The notes under the pieces are model-generated. The model searched no databases. It was not told where the DNA came from and worked only from the letters and a program-made list of their open reading frames with translations. A stretch of DNA of 64,000 bases from Gnetum montanum (taxonomy: Eukaryota > Streptophyta > Gnetopsida > Gnetales > Gnetaceae). The DNA lies in the NCBI GenBank assembly GCA_015680685.1, contig MNCI01029357.1, positions 174,391-238,390 of the forward strand. The letters run 5' to 3'. Below are positions 1 to 11,145 of the stretch, in pieces (positions within the stretch are counted from its first letter, which is position 1; each line of letters begins with the position of its first letter). Made by a program: the position numbers and the translations under genes.

Positions 1-766
1 GCTAAAAAAGGAGATTGTGCTATCGTAGGGGTTTGATCAGTTCTGGGTGGCATAGTGCATGTTCAGTGTAGCATACCATTATTAGGGGGGTTTGTTTATT
101 TGCACAGTTTTTACAGCAGTGTGACACATGCTTGGCATGGCATAGAACGAGCTATTTCATGTGGTAGGATAGATTCGGGGCAATGTGGGCACTATGACTT
201 CCTTTTCACCTACAGTATTAAGGTTGTAACATTTTTTTTGTTGCTGTTACAGTACGTTGTTATGTTGTTAGGCCCTTGGGCCATTATGTTGGCCATCTGT
301 TATGCTACTATGCTATTAAGCTTGTAATGTTGCTATGTTGTTAAATTCATTATACTATCAAATTTGCTACGTTGCAATGCTTGTTACAGTAGTCTATTCA
401 TTACATTGTTACATGTTTGCTTGCATCTATTCATTTATTACATGCTGCACATTCATCTCGCTATGCTGCGTGTAGCGTAATCGTCACCCTTATGCAGAAG
501 TGTAACTGTTACGCTACATGAGGCTTTCCTGCTAGGCTACGCTATAGGTGAGACTTTGTTACACTGCCTGTAATGTTTAACTTTGTCTCATGGTAGGGAC
601 TCATTGATTCATGCTAAAGGAGAATTTGTGAGCGAAGGATTACACTATGCTTAATGTAAATAGAGGGTCATGCTACACTATATGCAAACAGAAAGTTATG
701 CTACGCTACATCAGTGATCATCACTTGAACATAATGCTAATGTTTGATACTTTGTCACACAGGGTC
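1..766. mobile_element. Left flank of A1: probable remnant of older family B element B2
   Basis: No credible gene is present; the open frame at 55-327 has no recognisable domain. The stretch is rich in degenerate repeats of the type GCTACGCTACA (for example near 510-545, 665-710), which resemble the repeats of the B2 LTR at 33120-34000. It ends at the A1 insertion point, where GGGTC (762-766) pairs imperfectly with GGATC (28429-28433) on the far side of A1. I infer that 1-766 and 28434 onward were once contiguous parts of B2. Assignment is tentative because no coding domain is visible here. Confidence 0.45.
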
Positions 767-1727
767 TGATGAGTGGCAAGGTATCCCTACACTCAACCAT
801 ATGAAACGAGCATAGCACGCGCGATCCAGTCGAACTCCGCAGACTAAATGCCTAAATGCCGCAAGGAACACTTGGGGTTAATTAATCGCTGTCCTCCCAG
901 ACTTACTTGTTGTTTTCATGGTGTATGGTTAAGTATGTTCAAGGTATATGATTTTTTTTGTCTTTTCTGGTTTATCTCCTATGCTAAGAGGTGAAGGGTT
1001 GAGAGACTAAAACTAATTCTAACTACAACACTAAGTCCTAGCATCAGCATCCATTCCCACTTACCGTACACACCCTGAACTGTGCAACTGTGGCTACCAA
1101 ACGCTAATCGTTACTAGGATTACCACACATAACACATGTGCTTGAAGCGGTCGTATTGAGGCACCTAACTAGCCTAAGTATGACAAGCAGCCAATTCCTT
1201 GACGAGCCATACACATCCGTAGATTCTCGTAATCAACTCGTACTTGTCCAATGTTCTAGGAGGTAAGGGTGAGAGAATCTAATCGCGATGAGTAGCCAAT
1301 TCCTTGGCTAGCCGTACACGTTCATCAACGCTTGTAACCAAGTCGTACTCATGCCGCGTTACTAGGAAAGCAATAAATAACATTAATTAAACCTATCCAT
1401 GCACTCCAAGGTTTATCCACAAAGCTTCTCTTTATTGTCGTACACAACTTTCGTTCAGGTACAAAGCTGCTCGAATAAAGAACCGTTCACTTGGGGGACT
1501 CCTACTGCGGGCACATGGAAAATATTCTATCTCTGGGGTGATCAATCTACCAGAGCTTCGCTACTTTACACCTAGGATGTGTAATAAGGGAACTGCCGCC
1601 TCTTATTTATAGATTTGGTGGCAGACCGTGATATCGCGTATGCGATATCATAGGGGACAATGCGATATCGCGTACGCAATATCGCAGGGGATGCAATATC
1701 GCGGCTTGTGCATATCGCGTCTCATCA
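767..1727 (-). repeat. A1 3' LTR
   Basis: 961 bp, TGATGAG...CTCATCA on the plus strand. It aligns along its length with 27503-28428 and 59651-60483. TATA-like CTATAAATAA lies on the minus strand at 1603-1612. The U3 end (1620-1727) holds several copies or near-copies of the palindrome GCGATATCGC. Confidence 0.92.
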
Positions 1728-1738
1728 TACCCCCATGA
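1728..1738 (-). other. A1 polypurine tract
   Basis: Minus-strand CATGGGGGTA sits directly against the LTR edge, the expected place for plus-strand priming. The same site occurs in A2 at 60484-60494. Confidence 0.85.
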
Positions 1739-3782
1739 ATAAATGAAAACTCGTCCTCGAGTTTCTTACAATAATATCAGGTAGGTATGGGATTATTGAG
1801 GGGAATGGAACTAATGGAATGACATGTGAATGGTTCATTATTACAAGACTTGACAAGACTGGTGTTCATGACAACAAGGGTGAACACCTTATTACAATGA
1901 CATCAGGCCACATTTGGCAGTTAAGAGAAAAGAGGAGAGAGAATAGAAGAGAAGAAGAGAGAAGAGTCTTGCTGCTCCCAACGCCTAGATTGCGCCTTCC
2001 GTTGTCCATCCGTAAGCGCATCATCAATTCTGCTCCTTGCATAGCTGCTTCAGCGCTGCTCCATTCCAAGTGTTTGCTCCAGATCCATTCCGTTGTTGTA
2101 TGATTGCCATATGCACACACAAAATAATCATATATTAGCAAGGGTAATTGAATCATCATGTAAGTGATACCTTTCTTCGGTGTAAATGCATTGGCCAGGT
2201 TGTGGTATGGCCGATATGGATCTGGGAAGATGTAAATGATGACTACCAAAGGTGTAGGGGTTAAGAAGAGAAATGAAAAAATTCGGGGCTTAGAAGAAAA
2301 ATTGAAAAATCAGGCCCCATACCCCCATGACTAATCGCAAACCTCCGGTAGCGTTAGAATGGAGAAAGAAAAGGAGTAAGAAAGATAGGTAAAAAGGGAC
2401 AACTATGGCATCGATGAATTGGATGTCAAGATGGAAATGAAAGAAAATAAAATTAATTGCAAAAAGTTAAGGAAAAGAAGTTAACTAATGCTCCAAATAG
2501 GAATGTCAGTGGGTCCTCCCCAAAGCAGGCTCATACCCTTAATGCCCCGACAGACCCACATTCAAAGAGTTCGTAGGCTCTGGGAATGTCCTTTGGAACA
2601 AGAGTTAAAGTCTTAACTAGAAGAATTTACCAAAAAGAAAACAATGTATTAACCAAAATATATACACTAATGATACAACCGGAAATGAGGTGAACAATGG
2701 AGAGAAGGATGGAGAGAAGAAAAATGGAATGGAATCCCAAGAACAAGGTGGTGTACAGCCCCTTACGTGTTTGTATGATTAATGTGACTTGGTAAGTCTC
2801 ATTCCAACTCTGGCCTCAAACCAAAAACTTCCAGTGACTTCAGATCAATGCATTCGATTAAACCATCCACTTGGATAACGAGGATGCATCTTCAAAGAGC
2901 CACCACCATTCCAATGAAACAAAGGAGAGAACGGGAAGCAAGAAGGGCCTTAGTTAGAGGGAACACTTTGGTTCCATAACCAGTGCTTGTAGCCAAAATG
3001 TTATTTTGTCTAAGGGGTGTGCTTTAAATCCTTACTTTGGTTTTTTTTTTGTGTTTTTTGTTTTTTTGCGTGGGGACCACACCATGCAAAGACTTCTTAT
3101 TTTTATTGTCTCAGCTTCCGATAATTGGGTAACATCAGAACAGTAAGAAAACTCAAGAAAAAAACAACCAAGCACCCAAGTGAATGACCAACACAAAAGC
3201 ATCAATTTTCTTTGAAGTCACACCCTTTGCAATCCTTGAATCCTTCCTTAGTTTGAGAAATACCCAGTCACCAATTTGTTAAAGTTCTTATTAAAAGGGA
3301 ACTGTACATTTCCAAGCCAAGAGAAACCATAGAAATTGGTGGATGGATGAATGAAGTAATCTCATTGCCTGCCATATCAAAAGAAACATACCTTAGTATC
3401 AACATTGTAACTTAAAGGTAAAAACCAAACATTAGCAATCATTAAGAAAACAGTTCATACCATCAGTCTGAACACTTATTGGCTGACGAACTTACAGGGT
3501 GGATACACACACACACACACACAAATTAGAAAAGTATAACGATGGTGTAAAACAAAAACAAAAACTAAAAAGGTTAAAGAAAGTTGTAAAACAAAAACGT
3601 TGTAAAACAAAAATGTGTAAAACAAAAATTGAAAAAGAAATAAGGGCCCCATATGATTAGCATAGGTGGCCATCTCCCCCATGGCTGGGTTGTAAGGGAG
3701 AGATTCAAAATAATGAGCATGGTTGACCGCTAGTAGAAGTGTGACTTGTACTGGCTAGTGCAGATTCACGGAAAGGTTTTGT
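1739..3782 (-). other. A1 3' region between integrase and purine tract
   Basis: Two kilobases with no recognisable domain. The stretch is shared almost throughout with A2 (60495-62540), so it is part of family A. Minus-strand frames worth noting are 1866-2249, which contains a serine/leucine-rich run and matches 60622-60849 in A2, and a second frame near 2805-3030 that is open in A2 (61557-61802) but shifted by about one base here. A run of AC dinucleotides lies near 3505-3522, and 3541-3635 holds repeats of GTAAAACAAAAA. The position corresponds to where some Athila elements keep an env-like gene, but I see no signal peptide or convincing membrane protein. Confidence 0.6.
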
Positions 3783-4244
3783 TTATTGTACATTAACCAA
3801 TAACCTTTTATCCGGGCTGTCAGGCTTATATATCATCATGGCTCTAGAGGGAAAGGTAGTATGAATAATATAAGGTCCTTCCCACAAGGTCTGAAACTTT
3901 GTACATTGGGGTATATGCATGGGGTTCCAGTAAAGGACCTTATCTCCTGGTTGGTACCTAAGCCTTCGAATCCTTAAGTCATGCCATTGTTTACTATGTG
4001 CTTTGTGCAGCTCATTTAATGAAAGTGCAACCAATCGATTCTCGTCTAACACATTCAAAGTTGCTAGTCGTTGTTTTTGTGCTAGGTCGAGATCCAGGTG
4101 AAGTTTGCAAGCCATGGATAGTGTATGGAGCTTACTCTGTATAGGTAGTTTTGGAATTTTCCCGTACACTAGCTCATAGGGATAATATCCTGTAGGGAGC
4201 TTCCAAGTGGAACGATATTCCCAAAGAGCGTCATTCAGTTTCAT
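3783..4244 (-). pseudogene. A1 integrase C-terminal part
   Basis: Predicted 153 residues in the same frame as the preceding integrase core, separated from it by an in-frame TGA near 4270. The text LNDALWEYRSTWKLPTG is the typical region just after the DDE core of Ty3/gypsy integrases, followed by ELVYGK and, near the end, a beta-rich WEGPYII segment resembling the GPY/F module that follows retroelement integrases. Ends at TAA at 3783. Integrase inserts the cDNA in the nucleus; this copy cannot make a full enzyme without reading through the stop. Confidence 0.88.
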
Positions 4245-4274
4245 GCTCCAGTCTCGCCTAAATCTATTAACTGT

Positions 4275-5321
4275 TCATGTTAATATTCTGGTAATCTCCC
4301 TATTAGTAACCTCGGCTTGACCATTAGCTTGGGGGTGGTATGTTGTGGTCATTTTATGCTCAACCCCTAAGCGTTGCATCAACTTTCTAAATGTTGCACC
4401 TGTAAAATGTGTTCCATTATCGAAAATAAGTGCACGTGGCACACCAAACCTATTAACGATTTGTTGTTGTACAAATCGTGCAGCTGTAGATGATGTGCAA
4501 TCTGTTACAGCAGCTGCTTCAGCCCATTTGGTTAAATAGTCAACAACAATGATTATATATGCTTTTCTATTGGACATTGGTGTAATCGGTCCCATAAAAT
4601 CTATCCCCCATATGTCAAAGGGTTCTAAAGGCTGAATCCATTGTTGTGGACTCTCCATCCTAGCAGTCATTCCCCCATCATGTTGGCAACACTCACAAGA
4701 TTGGGTGAAATGATGGGCATCCTGAAATAGTGTTGGCCAATAATATCCTGCAAGCAGGATTTTAGTGGTCATTCTTCTCCCAACATAATGACCCCCACAG
4801 GGGCCCTCATGAGCATCCTGGAGAACTTTTAATTGATCTTGATCGGGTACACACCATCGAACCAAACCATCAAGGCAGACTTTATAAAGTTGTCCCCTGA
4901 TTTCTATGAAGTATTTGATTTTGTGAAGAAACTGTTGTTTCTTCCTAAAGTTTAATCCTTGTGGTATTTGTTGCGAAGTCAGATAAGTGAGAATGCCACT
5001 ATACCATTTTACTTCCATGGGTTGATTATTTATTACACCAGCAAAGAGGGTTTCATCAGGAAAATGGTCAGATACCACATACTCATCCTCTTTGTTGCCC
5101 CAACGCAACCGAGATAGATGATCAGTGACTACGTTCTCGGTGCCCTTGCGGTCTACAATAGTTAAATCGAACTCCTGAATAATTACCAGCCAATGTATGA
5201 TACGTGGGCTAACTTTTGGATTATTCATAAGAAACCTAATTGTACTATGATCTGTGTGGATATATACCTTGTTACCCAATACATAGTGCTTAAATTTATC
5301 CAGTGCAAACACAACAACCAT
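4275..5321 (-). pseudogene. A1 RNase H end and integrase (zinc binding plus DDE core)
   Basis: 348 open codons. The first 75 or so are the end of the RNase H domain (VYIHTDHSTIRFLM, then DHLSRL). A zinc-binding HHCC module follows: HEGPCGGHYVGRR, then CECCQHDGG. The catalytic core shows D in GIDFMGPIT, D in IFDNGTHF and E in QAEVTNRE, so the DDE triad is complete. The frame is shared with RT upstream and with 3783-4244 downstream, so only stop codons separate them. Typical Ty3/gypsy pol order places RNase H before integrase, as here. Confidence 0.92.
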
Positions 5322-5774
5322 TAATTATTTTTCTGTATTCGTGTAGTTAAGTTGTGCACCGGTGATACTTTTACTGGCACAATGGATGTAATAAGGTCAT
5401 TTTTGTTCATCTAGTTGTGTCAGTACGACTCCTAAAGCATAATTGGATGCATCGGTCATGATATGGAATGGTCTGGACCAGTCAGGTGCTTGTAGAATGG
5501 GAGTTTCCACAAGCCTCTATTTAAGAGCTTGGAATGCTTGTTCACATTCCCTGGTCCATTCTAATGGTGCATCTTTTTTTGTTAATTCTAGCAATGGTTT
5601 GGCAACTTTTGAAAATTTCGCAATAAACCTCCTGTAGTAGCCAGTGTGTCCAAGGAATGACCTCATGTCTTTAACAGTTTCTGGTTGTCAGGTGATTCCT
5701 TGGATGACTTTAATTTTTTCTAGGTCAACTTCAATTTCTAATTGCGAAATTTTGTGCCCCAGCACGATGCCCTC
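5322..5774 (-). pseudogene. A1 RT thumb / RNase H junction, broken
   Basis: On the minus strand this stretch still reads as EGIVLGHK, then a YYRRFI-type segment and the start of RNase H, but with several in-frame stops. It joins RT (5775-6518) to RNase H/integrase (4275-5321) in the same frame. RNase H should degrade the RNA template after first-strand synthesis. The damage here alone would inactivate the polyprotein. Confidence 0.8.
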
Positions 5775-6518
5775 TTAAACCATCAACTGGCTCTTCTGCC
5801 AGTTGAGCTTAAGGTTGGTTTCAACACACCGTTTCAATACTTGCTCTAACCGGTTGAGAGCTTGATCAAAGCTCATCCCATAAGTGGAGAATTCATCCAT
5901 GAAGAATTCTACTCCATTGCCTATTTGTTGTTGAAAAATGCTTAGAACTAAGCATTGAAACGTGGCAGGTACATTGCACAAGCCAAAAGGAATTTGTTTA
6001 TATGCGAACGTTCCCCAAGGACTGGTGAATTTTATTTTGGCTTGGTCTTCTGGTGCAATGTGTATTTGGTTATACCCACTATATCCATCTAGAAAACTGT
6101 AATAGCGATGCCCTGCTATAGTGTCTAAGACTTGGTCCAAAAATGGCAGTGGGAAGTGGTCTTTGAATGTTGCCATATTTAACAGCCTAAAATCTATACA
6201 TACCCTCCATTTAGCTCCCTTTTTCGGTACGATGACAAGAGGGCTAACCCATTCGCTATTAGCGATAGGGTAATTGAACCCGGCTTTGAGAAGTTGTTCT
6301 ACTTCTTCTTTAACAATTTTTTTTAGTTTCAGGTATAATTGCCTTTGGGGTTTCTTGGGAGGTTTCATAGAGGGGTCTGTATAAATCCTATGCTCGCATA
6401 TCCGAGGATCTATTCCGGTTAGTTTAGGATACGACCAAGCAAAGGTGGTTGACCACTTGTTTATCACCCTTAGCAAACTTTCTTTTTGCGTGGGCATGAG
6501 CTTTGCATTGATGATCAC
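5775..6518 (-). pseudogene. A1 reverse transcriptase
   Basis: 247 open codons. Motifs in order: SEWVSPLVIVPKK (residues 88-100), CIDFRLLN (107-114), FLDGYSGYNQI (142-152), SPWGTFAYKQIPFGL (166-180). The catalytic loop at residues 206-209 reads FMDE instead of the usual F/Y-x-D-D, the second aspartate being replaced by glutamate (codon 5892-5894, GAA). That change should cripple metal binding. The sequence after the loop (FSTYGMSFDQALNRLEQVL) is of Athila type. The start at 6518 is only the first ATG after a stop; the true polyprotein would begin earlier. Confidence 0.92.
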
Positions 6519-6871
6519 CGGTTTCCGTTTCTGAGGGTCACGTATTCCAGACTGGTGGATAACGGTTTTAACTCTAGGGGCTCTTGTTTAAATTCCTCAA
6601 GAATCTCCAACTTCCCCTAATTAATATTTTCAGAGTTAAGGGCTGGAAGTTGGCAAAGGACTTGCTCCAATATGTCTGCGCTTTCAAGGTAAGCACTAGT
6701 TATTCCCTCAGCTAGTTCCTTGCAGGTAGTTGGGTTGTTATCTTTATCAGCCATAAGCCACTAGGTGTTTTCTTGTTGTGTGGCTATTGCATATAGGCAC
6801 TTTTGTATATTAATGTCCTGTGCACACCGATCGCATGCAGGCAATGTTAAACTTCGCATTACCCATGATTT
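6519..6871 (-). other. A1 protease-to-RT linker
   Basis: Non-catalytic spacer between protease and RT. The minus strand can be read in the gag-protease frame with stops, and parts match A2 at 62550-62830. The deletion in A2 begins inside this linker (equivalent to about 6575-6600). Confidence 0.6.
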
Positions 6872-7378
6872 CTACATGCAATGACACCCTGTGTCACTAT
6901 ATACAATGTATGGAACTCTTTTCCTCTCAGTTTTCCCAAACGTATTTGTCTTGGATATTTCTAGGGAAAGGTTACGAATTCCTAAGCGTGCGTCGATTGT
7001 ATTTAGCCATGCCCTTCCCATGATAATTGGGAAATCCCCTTTGTCATTGTTTATTTCGATCACTAGGAAATCAGCTAGATATGACCATCCACCGATAGTG
7101 GTAACAATGTCTTCAACCTGCCCTAGAGGAACAGTGATGGACTGGTCAGCCAGCTGTAGGTGAACGTTGCTCTTCTTGAGTGGAGGAAGGTTCCAGGTTT
7201 TATACAGTTTTTGTGAGATTAAGTTGACCCCGGAACCTGAGTCAAGAAGAGCCTTATGGGGTTCATTCCCAGTGACTTGGAGATAAAATAAGGGGACTCC
7301 CAGATCTAATAATTTCTTTGGAAGGTGGCCAACCTTGATCCAGTCAGTTACTGTATGCGTTAACATAACTGTATGCAT
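6872..7378 (-). pseudogene. A1 aspartic protease (retropepsin)
   Basis: 168 open codons. The active-site loop ALLDSGSGVNLIS has DSG at residues 46-48. A hydrophobic segment then FPIIMGRAWL marks the second half of the fold. It lies in the same frame as gag upstream and in a different frame from RT. The enzyme would cut the gag-pol polyprotein in the virus-like particle. The homologous A2 copy is at 62936-63330. The reading ends at a TAG just after the protease. Confidence 0.88.
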
Positions 7379-8545
7379 TGGATGTGATTTTGCTGCTGGA
7401 GGATTTCTCGAAACTGTGTTTGGTATGAGAGTGTTAGGACGTCCAACTGCTTGTGAGGGCGAAGGCTTAGTTGGATTGTTGGTCCTAAGGAAGGGTCTTT
7501 TTGGTGAACGATTGTTAGAACTAACTGATATTGAAGGCTTGGGGGCCCTCGCAGTGTTAGGTTCTCATAGTTGAGTGGGATTTAGTCTAGGCTTTATTGG
7601 AACGGTTGGTGGTGCGGCCACAGGTGCAAGAGATGCGGATGGATTTGGAGGATATCGTGGGTATGGGGCATTTCCCGAAGGAGGGGAAGTCTTAAAATAT
7701 TCCTGAACTTGGTAGTAACATGGAGGTTTTATGTGACCTGTAGAGTCATTTGGGAAAATTGGCCGCTGCGCATAATATCCATGAGGGTCAGGTTGCCGGT
7801 AAGGACATTGATGTGTGGGCAGTGGCATCCCCCATGACTGTGGGTATTCCCACTGTTGATGTTGTCCAATGGGCTGTGGAGGCGTTCCACTTAGATAATA
7901 TGTCAAGGGTTGGTGAAATTGCCTTGGGTTACCTTGTGGATAAGGTAACCTTCGGGGTGTTTACCGTTGATTAAGTCTTGGATTTAGTGCATACACCCCA
8001 AACTCCTGCAGATGTGAGATAATTGGGAAACATCCCTTAGGATGGTCATAGTAGTAGACCTCACATCCACCATCATTGTCTGAATCAGAATTTACAACCT
8101 CATCAGAGATAGGAATTTTTCCCTTACCCTTGTTATCTGCAGGGCTTAAGATTCTCCGCTTGGTTTTGCCTTTATCACTACCTTGTTCAACCATAGACTC
8201 TTCTACGATTTTTAAGACTATTTCTATTCTTGAGTCTAAGGAATTCCACATTTGGTCTACCTTAGCCGATACCTCGGTTGTTAACTTTTGGATTGGTAAG
8301 GTTTTTCAGTTCACCAACTCTTCGAGTGGTGACTCATCCTCCTCATCACAGAATTTCACTCCCTTCTTGCGAAGGGAGGGATCGCGATTGTATTCTTCTG
8401 CACTTTCTCTCTTCTATAGCTCACCCTCTTCTTGCGCTACTTGTTCCAACAAACTTTCAACTTCATGGGCTCTTAGTTGGAAAATTTTTCCTTGGGCGTA
8501 AGTCCCAAGAGTTATTCTCGTTTCACTCCTTAGCCCATTCACGAT
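7379..8545 (-). pseudogene. A1 gag, C-terminal part (after the B1 insertion)
   Basis: Three open blocks in one frame: 8414-8545, 7961-8251 and 7565-7906, separated by in-frame stops (a TAG at about 8411, a TGA near 8308). The first block resumes exactly where the gag core at 26155 is cut (HI/VNGLRSETR), proving that B1 split this gene. The rest is rich in Pro, Gln and Tyr (PPQPIGQHQQWEYPQ), a low-complexity tail. The A2 copy of the same tail is open across 63140-63946. Gag forms the particle shell. I see no CCHC zinc knuckle in this part. Confidence 0.82.
8541..8545. repeat. Target site duplication of B1, left copy
   Basis: ACGAT immediately before TGTGCTGACC; the same five bases follow the right LTR at 26150-26154. 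Confidence 0.95.
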
Positions 8546-9863
8546 TGTGCTGACCGAAATCATCGGTGCGGGGCTGGAATGTAACGAGCACCGGCAGAGA
8601 TGCGGACAAGCACAGTTGACCCTGCCTCCGCTTGAGGGAAAGCTGGAAAGGACGAAGGCAGAGTGCCTTGGATGGTCCGCACACGGATCAAACAAGGACT
8701 TCCCCGAGCACCGTCGAAGCGTTATACGCTGGGTTATACGTAAACAGGGCGTAAACAATGAAACAGGCATGCACGGCGTAAGCGTAACGGGCGTAAATGG
8801 AATGGGGCATGAACAGCGTGAACAGAAATGAACACAGCGTGAGCGTACGGGCATGACAGCGTAAACAGCGTGAATGGATAGGGCGTAAACAGGCAGACGG
8901 CGTGAACAGTGGGCGTACCCGGACGGAGACGGAGTGGAAGCGGGCACGAACGGAGGGTGGGCCAAATTGACGTAAAACTAAAAAAGAACCCACAGCGAGC
9001 GTAAACAGTAGTCATGTTCGGTCACGAACCGAGCGCGGAGCACGAACGTAAATAGAAGTAAATGACGCACGGGCCAAATAAACGTAAAACTGCAAAAGAA
9101 CTGGACAGCAAATGTAAACAATAAATTATAAAGTTAAAGTTTTGTGCACCGGTCTAACGCAGTTGTGTGGGACACAAGGCGGACGTAAAGCCCCGATGGA
9201 CGGAAGAATGCAGCTGGCGGACACGGTGGACGGAGCACAGATTGTGCTTTGCGTGCAGGGTTTCTGGCGTAAGCGTGAGCATATGAGGGTTTCAGCAGCG
9301 TAATTGCTCTGGGTCGGCTTTCTGGTAAATTTCTCCCGGGGCCAGTAAATGTGGAAAAATGGGCTATTTATAGGGTTAGGGTTACCGGGAAAAGTGGACG
9401 GGGGGGACACGTGGCGTATAGACCAGGCGTTACAATTTGGAAATATGATATACGCCGGGCGTATATCTTATACAACAGGCTGGCGTATACGCTGGGCGTA
9501 CACGCCGGGCGTGAACGCTGGGCGTGCACGCTGAAGGATATCCACTTGCTTCAATCCTTGCTCTTCGGCGTAATCTTGATGTTGTCATTGGAAATCCTGT
9601 CGTCGAGCGTGTGCCTCTTCCGTACCCGGGCATGTATACTGAAGAGCTGGGCATAGACGCTGGACGAGAACGCTGGGCATGCACGCTGGGCGTACACGCT
9701 GGACATGCACGCTCGGCGTACACGCTAGGCGTGAACGCTGGACACGCACGCTGGGCGTACATGCTGGGCGTGCACGCAGGGCGTACACGCTGGGCGTACA
9801 TGTTGGGCGTACACGCTGGACATGCACGCTGGCACAACACTTAACGAGTTTTGTGGTGTTTCA
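8546..9863 (-). repeat. B1 3' LTR
   Basis: 1318 bp, TG...CA. It matches 24779-26149 closely; the right copy is longer mainly through extra units of the 13-bp repeat in U3. The minus-strand TATA box CTATAAATAG is at 9364-9373. Confidence 0.94.
9428..9840. repeat. 13-bp palindromic repeat array in B1 3' LTR U3
   Basis: Units of the form CTGGGCGTACACG occur back to back at 9655-9840 and in a shorter block at 9450-9535. Many units contain GCGTATACGC or GCGTGCACGC, both perfect 10-bp palindromes, or one-base variants. Because 13 is not a multiple of 3, all frames stay open and give spurious repetitive peptides with a 13-residue period. In element orientation the array lies upstream of the TATA box. 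Confidence 0.9.
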
Positions 9864-9876
9864 TTGGCCCCTCTTT
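9864..9876 (-). other. B1 polypurine tract
   Basis: Minus-strand AAAGAGGGGCCAA abuts the 3' LTR, the expected plus-strand primer. Confidence 0.85.
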
Positions 9877-10830
9877 GTTGACGCTTGGAGGAATCGACCC
9901 GAGAAGCGTCGACAAAGAAGCGCAAAACACCGCAAGCAACTCGATAAAAGCCTTGTCCCTTGCCACCTGACCAAACCTCATCATACCATGTTCAGTGGTA
10001 AACGGGATTGACAGGGCGAGATTGGTAACTGGCAGGAGGGAAGGGATTGTGGGGATCGGTCACTGCCCGGGGGAACATGCTGGGAGTGTAAGGTGCTCAG
10101 GTGTGCAGTGTGCCGGTCTTTGTCGATAGCCGTCTTTCGGTAGACTCGGAACTCAGGCATGTGATGTGCGTCCTTTGGCGGAACGGTGCTCTTGGTGGTT
10201 TTCCAGGAGAACCAGTTGTCACTGCCAAAGCCACGGGGTGATGTTTTGCATTCTTTGGAGGAACAGCTCCCTTCTTTCGGGAAACCGTTAGCGAAGAGCC
10301 AAAGCCATGCGATAGGACGTTTCTTGACTGCGTTTTACATGAGTACACATTTTCGAGACCGCTACCTTCCCGCCTGGGGCTTATATGGGAAGTGCCAAGA
10401 GTCCCGTTTTTTTTTTTTTTTTTTTTTGAAATTTGTCCTTGTACTCATGTGCGAATTTTGTGTTCTGTGTGCTGCGACTGCTATAACGTTTCGCAGGGTG
10501 CCATGGTTTGGTAGACAGATAGTGGGTTTTCGGAGAATGGGAATGTACGGGTTAACGGTTTGATCTAGCCTTGCCAAGTGAACAAATGGACCTTGCCTTA
10601 TCTTGCTACCTATGATGAAACGCAACCTTGTACGAGAACTTCCGGGCGTCATCCTGCAAACACAACTCCAAAGAGACAAGAAAACCATGAGTGAATTAAT
10701 GAGCTTAGATTTAGCCAGCTGCAAGTGAACAAAATTATTCGGGCGGTTCCGAGTTTTGAATGTTGGAGTCGACGACGAGGGATGCGATGATGCTGATGGA
10801 TGAATGTGGCTATGGAATGAAGAGCCTAAG
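9877..10830 (-). other. B1 3' untranslated region
   Basis: No domain or convincing frame. It contains a 21-base T run at 10407-10427 and several similar short segments around 10100-10300 (a loosely repeated CTTTCGG/GCCAAAGCC theme). It lies between the end of pol and the purine tract. Confidence 0.6.
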
Positions 10831-10834
10831 ATGA

Positions 10835-11145
10835 ACATACCAGTTTATAGTCTTAGCGGACTACCATGGGTTAGTTTTGTGTCATAACCCGTTGGACATT
10901 GCCCGTTTAACGTCGTGGCGGACGTTGTGTTGCCAGTTTTAAGTCTTAGCGGACCCCGAAGAGACGAGCTAGTTTATAGTCTTAGCGGACTCGGTGGTAT
11001 CAGTTTATAGTCATGATTCCAGGACTATGTTGTGGTATCAGTTTATAGTCATGATTCCAGGACTGTTATGTGGTATCAGTTTATAGTCATAATCCAGGAC
11101 TGTTCTGTGGTATTAGTTTTAAGTCATAATCCAGGACTGTTCTGT
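10835..11145 (+). repeat. AGTTTA-motif array 1 (after integrase)
   Basis: About eight copies of a motif of roughly 20-24 bp, AGTTTATAGTC followed by TTAGCGGAC or ATGATTCCAGGAC. The last five copies (about 10990-11140) have a period near 39-41 bp. Similar motifs recur at 14750-14975, 19970-20360 and, in B2, at 30530-30730. Confidence 0.85.

Noticed and set aside
55-327. 90-codon open frame with a hydrophobic stretch
   Set aside because: No similarity, low complexity, and it lies in a repeat-like flank.
3503-3522. AC dinucleotide run, with a similar one near 62275-62296
   Set aside because: An ordinary microsatellite at the same place in both family A copies; no special meaning.
8414-9015. 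Overlapping open frames rich in Arg, Pro and Ala running from A1 gag into the B1 LTR
   Set aside because: Chimeric reading across the insertion junction; only the part up to 8545 is gag.
9430-9844. Long open frames on both strands encoding repeated peptides such as AGRERWACTLGVH
   Set aside because: They follow directly from the 13-bp tandem repeat, which keeps all frames open. They lie in LTR U3 and have no domain.
10362-10838. 158-codon minus-strand frame with a poly-lysine run
   Set aside because: The lysines come from the T run at 10407-10427; no domain, within the B1 3' region.
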